Positions 4,901-6,792 of a stretch of 6,792 nt of DNA are shown here, in pieces. Position 1 is the stretch's first letter. The number at the start of each line of letters is the position of its first letter. The translations under genes were made by a program, and so were the position numbers. Below the pieces are notes generated by a model, which made no database searches, was not told the DNA's origin, and saw nothing but the letters and a program-made list of their open reading frames with translations. Source of the DNA: Oscillospiraceae bacterium (GTDB lineage Bacteria > Bacillota > Clostridia > Oscillospirales > Acutalibacteraceae); the NCBI GenBank assembly GCA_902782805.1, contig CACZON010000073.1:1-6792 (forward strand), in the 5' to 3' direction.

Positions 4901-6403
4901 TCAGAGATCGTAGAGTTCCGAATACTTTTTCTCAAGATAATCGGTATAATAGGTCGGATCAAATTCCTCCCCCGCCGCCTTGCGGAACAGCTCCGCCGGC
5001 TTATAGAGGCATCCGTATTTCCAGAGATGCTCGCGGTTCCATTCATTGATCGGCGCAAAATCGCCGCGGCGCAGACAGTCGTCCACGTCGATCTCTTCGC
5101 GCATCTTTGCAAGCAGCTGCGCGCCGTAGGCGGAACCGAGCGCATAAGAGGGGAAGTATCCGATCGCGCCGCCGGACCAGTGGCTGTCCTGCAAAACGCC
5201 GTGCTTGTCGTCCGGAACGTCGATCCCGAGATATTCCTTATAGAGACGGTTCCATTCTCCGGGCAGATCGTGGACCGCAAGCTCGCCCGACATCACGCGC
5301 TTTTCGAGCTCGTAGCGCACCATGATATGGAGGCAGTAGGTCAGCTCGTCCGCTTCGGTGCGGATCAGCGAAGGCTCCGCGCGATTGACCGCCTTGTAGA
5401 ATTCTTCCGCGGTGCGGCCGTACATCTGGCGCGGGAAAACCTCTTGAAGCAGCGGGAAGACCGCCTCGCAGAACGCGCGGCTCCTGCCGAGCAGATTCTC
5501 GTAAAAGCGGCTCTGGCTTTCGTGGATTCCCATCGAAACGCCGCCGTCCAGCGCGGTATAGGCAAAGGAATCGTCGCTTCCAAAATCGTAAAGCGCGTGG
5601 CCGCCTTCGTGGATCACGCTGAACATCGAGAACGAGAAATCCTCCTCGTAGAAGTGTGTTGTGATCCGCTCGTCGAAATGCGAGCCGAGGCTCGTCGTAA
5701 ATGGATGCTCCGTTGTGGAAAGGCCGACGTGATCGAGATCGAGTCCCATCAGCTTCATCAGCCGGTAGGAGAGCGCTTCCTGCTGCGCTGCGGGGAAAGA
5801 TCCGTGGAGCATTTCGTTGGAAAGCTGCGGCTTCGCCTCCACTTTTTTCAGAAGCGGAACGATATGCGCGCGCAAGGTCGCGAAGAACGCGTCGCAGCGC
5901 TCCATCGTCAGCCCCTCCTCAAATTCACCGAGCCAGTAATCGTAAGGCGCTTTTTCGGGAGCAAGATAGCCTGCAAAGCGGCGGTTCATCTCGAAGATTT
6001 TTTCGAGCACCGGCTCAAAGAGCGCAAAATCGCTCGCTTCCTTCGCCCGGTGCCAGACGTCGTCCGCTTCGACCAAAAGCATCTGCATCTCCAGGTATTC
6101 ATCCTGCGGAATTTTCTGAAGATGGCGGATCTCCTTGAGCAGGAGCTCCACGATACGCGTTTCGCGTTCGTCGAGCTGCTCCTTCTGCTCGTCCAAAAAT
6201 TCGAGCAGCTTTACGGTCTCCGGACCGGTCGCAAGCTGATAGCTCTCGAGGCTCAGCACAGAGAGTGTCTGGGCACGGTTCGCCGCCGTACCCTTCGGCG
6301 CGCCGGTCACCGCGTCGTAATAGATCAGGCTGCTCGCGTGATCGAACGCGCTCATCTTCTTCTGGAGCTCGCTCAGTTTTTCTTTTGCTTTTTGAAGATC
6401 CAT
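4901..6403 (-). CDS. M32 family zinc metallocarboxypeptidase (from internal start, 500 aa)
   Basis: M32 enzymes remove C-terminal residues from peptides in the cytoplasm, with broad specificity and poor action on C-terminal Pro, Gly and acidic residues. From Met94 of the fused frame the product is 500 residues, the normal family length. The zinc site is HEGGH (fusion residues 358-362) with Glu388 in HESQSRFYEN as third ligand, 30 residues after the first His as in the Pyrococcus enzyme. Other family marks are EHPFTTSLGSHFDERITT (325-342), RTEADELTYCLHIMVRYELE (441-460) and GVLQDSHWSGGAIGYFPSYALG (495-516). All expected catalytic parts are present, so it should be active. A GGGAGG site 8 nt before this ATG is as good as any SD in the window, which favours separate translation as well as, or instead of, the fused product. 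Confidence 0.85.
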   Translation of the reverse strand: MDLQKAKEKLSELQKKMSAFDHASSLIYYDAVTGAPKGTAANRAQTLSVLSLESYQLATGPETVKLLEFLDEQKEQLDERETRIVELLLKEIRHLQKIPQDEYLEMQMLLVEADDVWHRAKEASDFALFEPVLEKIFEMNRRFAGYLAPEKAPYDYWLGEFEEGLTMERCDAFFATLRAHIVPLLKKVEAKPQLSNEMLHGSFPAAQQEALSYRLMKLMGLDLDHVGLSTTEHPFTTSLGSHFDERITTHFYEEDFSFSMFSVIHEGGHALYDFGSDDSFAYTALDGGVSMGIHESQSRFYENLLGRSRAFCEAVFPLLQEVFPRQMYGRTAEEFYKAVNRAEPSLIRTEADELTYCLHIMVRYELEKRVMSGELAVHDLPGEWNRLYKEYLGIDVPDDKHGVLQDSHWSGGAIGYFPSYALGSAYGAQLLAKMREEIDVDDCLRRGDFAPINEWNREHLWKYGCLYKPAELFRKAAGEEFDPTYYTDYLEKKYSELYDL

Positions 6404-6682
6404 TTCGTTTTCCTCCCGGAATTCAAACGTCAGGCGGCCGCTTTCCCCCGAAACGTCCTCCAGCATGCGGAGGAAACGGGTAAAATAGACGCCGAGATTT
6501 TCTTCAAACGCTTCTTTTCCGATCAGGACGATCCGGATTGGCTCCGCTGACTCCGTCAGCAGATCGCAGAGCGCGTCAAGGTTGTTGCCGTAATACGGCG
6601 GGAAAGAAAGCTCCTGCGCAAGCGCCGCATGGAGCGCCGCGCGATCCGGGATCTTCTTTCCGTTCAGAATTGCTGTTTTCAT
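4901..6682 (-). CDS. In-frame fusion: barstar-family RNase inhibitor plus M32 metallocarboxypeptidase
   Basis: The frame is open for 593 codons and joins two complete domains. Residues 1-93 are a barstar-family inhibitor, which neutralises a barnase-type ribonuclease. Residues 94-593 are a full-length M32 (thermostable carboxypeptidase Taq type) zinc peptidase. The joint is short (REENE, residues 89-93), directly followed by the M32 initiator-like Met94. The first ATG is preceded by AAAGAGG with a 7-nt spacer, and 12 nt separate it from the stop of the upstream ribonuclease gene, so ribonuclease and inhibitor are made together. An internal SD (GGGAGG) lies 8 nt before Met94, so free M32 may also be made. 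Three of the five joint codons (GAG, GAA, GAA) are one substitution away from a stop. The two domains normally sit in separate proteins, to my knowledge. A true fusion, stop-loss mutation or read error are all possible. Confidence 0.75.
   Translation of the reverse strand: MKTAILNGKKIPDRAALHAALAQELSFPPYYGNNLDALCDLLTESAEPIRIVLIGKEAFEENLGVYFTRFLRMLEDVSGESGRLTFEFREENEMDLQKAKEKLSELQKKMSAFDHASSLIYYDAVTGAPKGTAANRAQTLSVLSLESYQLATGPETVKLLEFLDEQKEQLDERETRIVELLLKEIRHLQKIPQDEYLEMQMLLVEADDVWHRAKEASDFALFEPVLEKIFEMNRRFAGYLAPEKAPYDYWLGEFEEGLTMERCDAFFATLRAHIVPLLKKVEAKPQLSNEMLHGSFPAAQQEALSYRLMKLMGLDLDHVGLSTTEHPFTTSLGSHFDERITTHFYEEDFSFSMFSVIHEGGHALYDFGSDDSFAYTALDGGVSMGIHESQSRFYENLLGRSRAFCEAVFPLLQEVFPRQMYGRTAEEFYKAVNRAEPSLIRTEADELTYCLHIMVRYELEKRVMSGELAVHDLPGEWNRLYKEYLGIDVPDDKHGVLQDSHWSGGAIGYFPSYALGSAYGAQLLAKMREEIDVDDCLRRGDFAPINEWNREHLWKYGCLYKPAELFRKAAGEEFDPTYYTDYLEKKYSELYDL
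6404..6682 (-). other. Barstar domain of the fused frame (residues 1-93)
   Basis: Barstar is a small cytoplasmic protein that plugs the active site of barnase and protects the producer. The domain aligns co-linearly with Bacillus amyloliquefaciens barstar, offset by one residue: ILNGKKI with VINGEQI, and LSFPPYYGNNLDALCDLLT (25-43) with LALPEYYGENLDALWDCLT. The barnase-contacting residues Tyr29, Gly31, Asn33, Asp35, Asp39 and Thr42 correspond to Tyr30, Gly32, Asn34, Asp36, Asp40 and Thr43 here. Trp38 is replaced by Cys39. The C-terminal helix and strand (LRMLEDVSGE, RLTFEF) match the end of barstar, so the domain is whole and could fold and inhibit. Its natural end would be near residue 88-93, just where it meets the peptidase. 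Confidence 0.88.
6412..6417 (-). promoter_or_regulatory. Internal Shine-Dalgarno before the M32 start
   Basis: On the minus strand GGGAGG is followed by an 8-nt A-rich spacer and ATG (6403-6401). It lies inside the codons for the joint residues Arg-Glu-Glu. Strength and spacing are what is expected of a real start in this genome, so it decides in favour of an independent M32 start within the fused frame. Confidence 0.7.
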
Positions 6683-6694
6683 CGCAGATCCTCT

Positions 6695-6790
6695 TTAATA
6701 GAGCTGCTGGAAGCTCTCGTAATGATCCTTCGTATAGTAGACGGTTCCGTCGGTCTTATAGATCAGCCGCTCCGCGCCGCGGTAGCCGCC
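6695..6790 (-). CDS. Barnase-family ribonuclease, C-terminal end only (partial)
   Basis: The last 31 codons before a TAA stop (6697-6695) match the C-terminus of barnase, a guanine-preferring secreted ribonuclease. The fragment reads GGYRGAERLIYK, then a short turn, then YYTKDHYESFQQLY. Aligned without gaps to the end of barnase, Arg4, Arg8, His23 and Tyr24 of the fragment fall on Arg83, Arg87, the catalytic His102 and Tyr103. The spacing from the first Arg to the His is 19 residues in both. The rest, including the catalytic Glu and any signal peptide or carrier domain, lies beyond the right edge, so I cannot say whether it is a simple secreted RNase or the toxin tip of a larger effector. The barstar gene starts 12 nt after its stop, and the inhibitor's SD follows directly on the stop codon. 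The fragment is short, but pairing with barstar makes the call strong. Confidence 0.85.
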   Translation of the reverse strand, partial: GGYRGAERLIYKTDGTVYYTKDHYESFQQLY

Positions 6791-6792
6791 GC

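Noticed and set aside
4543..5280. 245-codon minus-strand ORF spanning the DUF1295 3' end and the M32 3' end
   Set aside because: It runs through the bidirectional terminator and lies out of frame with M32, opposite DUF1295. It is a shadow frame.
4661..6550. 629-codon plus-strand ORF opposite the barstar-M32 gene
   Set aside because: It is antisense to a frame with unmistakable barstar and M32 motifs. Its translation is Arg/Leu-rich without recognisable domains, it has no SD, and it starts inside the DUF1295 gene. Long antisense frames arise readily opposite GC-biased genes.

Overview
The window looks like chromosomal DNA from a Gram-positive, Clostridia-type bacterium. The signs are purine-rich Shine-Dalgarno (SD) sites 7-9 nt before most starts, intrinsic terminators with T tracts, an ECF sigma factor of the kind common in gut Clostridia, a lipobox-bearing GH3 hexosaminidase, and a barnase/barstar pair. 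Species cannot be named. Base composition is moderately GC-rich and even across the genes, and there is no IS element, phage gene, tRNA, rRNA or CRISPR array.

Left part (1-664): the 3' end of msrA (methionine sulfoxide reductase A), whose catalytic-cysteine end lies off the window, closed by a strong intrinsic terminator at 500-532. A two-gene unit follows (665-2232): an ECF-type sigma factor and, overlapping it by ATGA, a single-pass membrane protein with a large outer domain, probably its anti-sigma/sensor partner. The 405-nt gap 2233-2637 has no convincing gene. It holds a 24-bp hairpin that encloses a perfect SD, a doubtful 66-codon ORF behind it, and the extended -10 promoter of the next unit.

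Middle (2638-4833): a NagZ-like GH3 beta-N-acetylhexosaminidase made as a lipoprotein, then a polytopic DUF1295/steroid-5-alpha-reductase-like membrane protein, co-directional and 24 nt apart. A bidirectional terminator at 4838-4888 separates them from the convergent right-hand unit.

Right part (6792 down to 4901, minus strand): the C-terminal 31 codons of a barnase-family ribonuclease, then a barstar inhibitor whose reading frame runs with no stop into a complete M32 metallocarboxypeptidase. An SD (GGGAGG) 8 nt before the first M32 methionine suggests the peptidase can also be made alone. The barstar-M32 joining is the most unusual thing in the window. It may be a true fusion, a recent stop-loss, or a sequencing error, and the sequence alone cannot decide.
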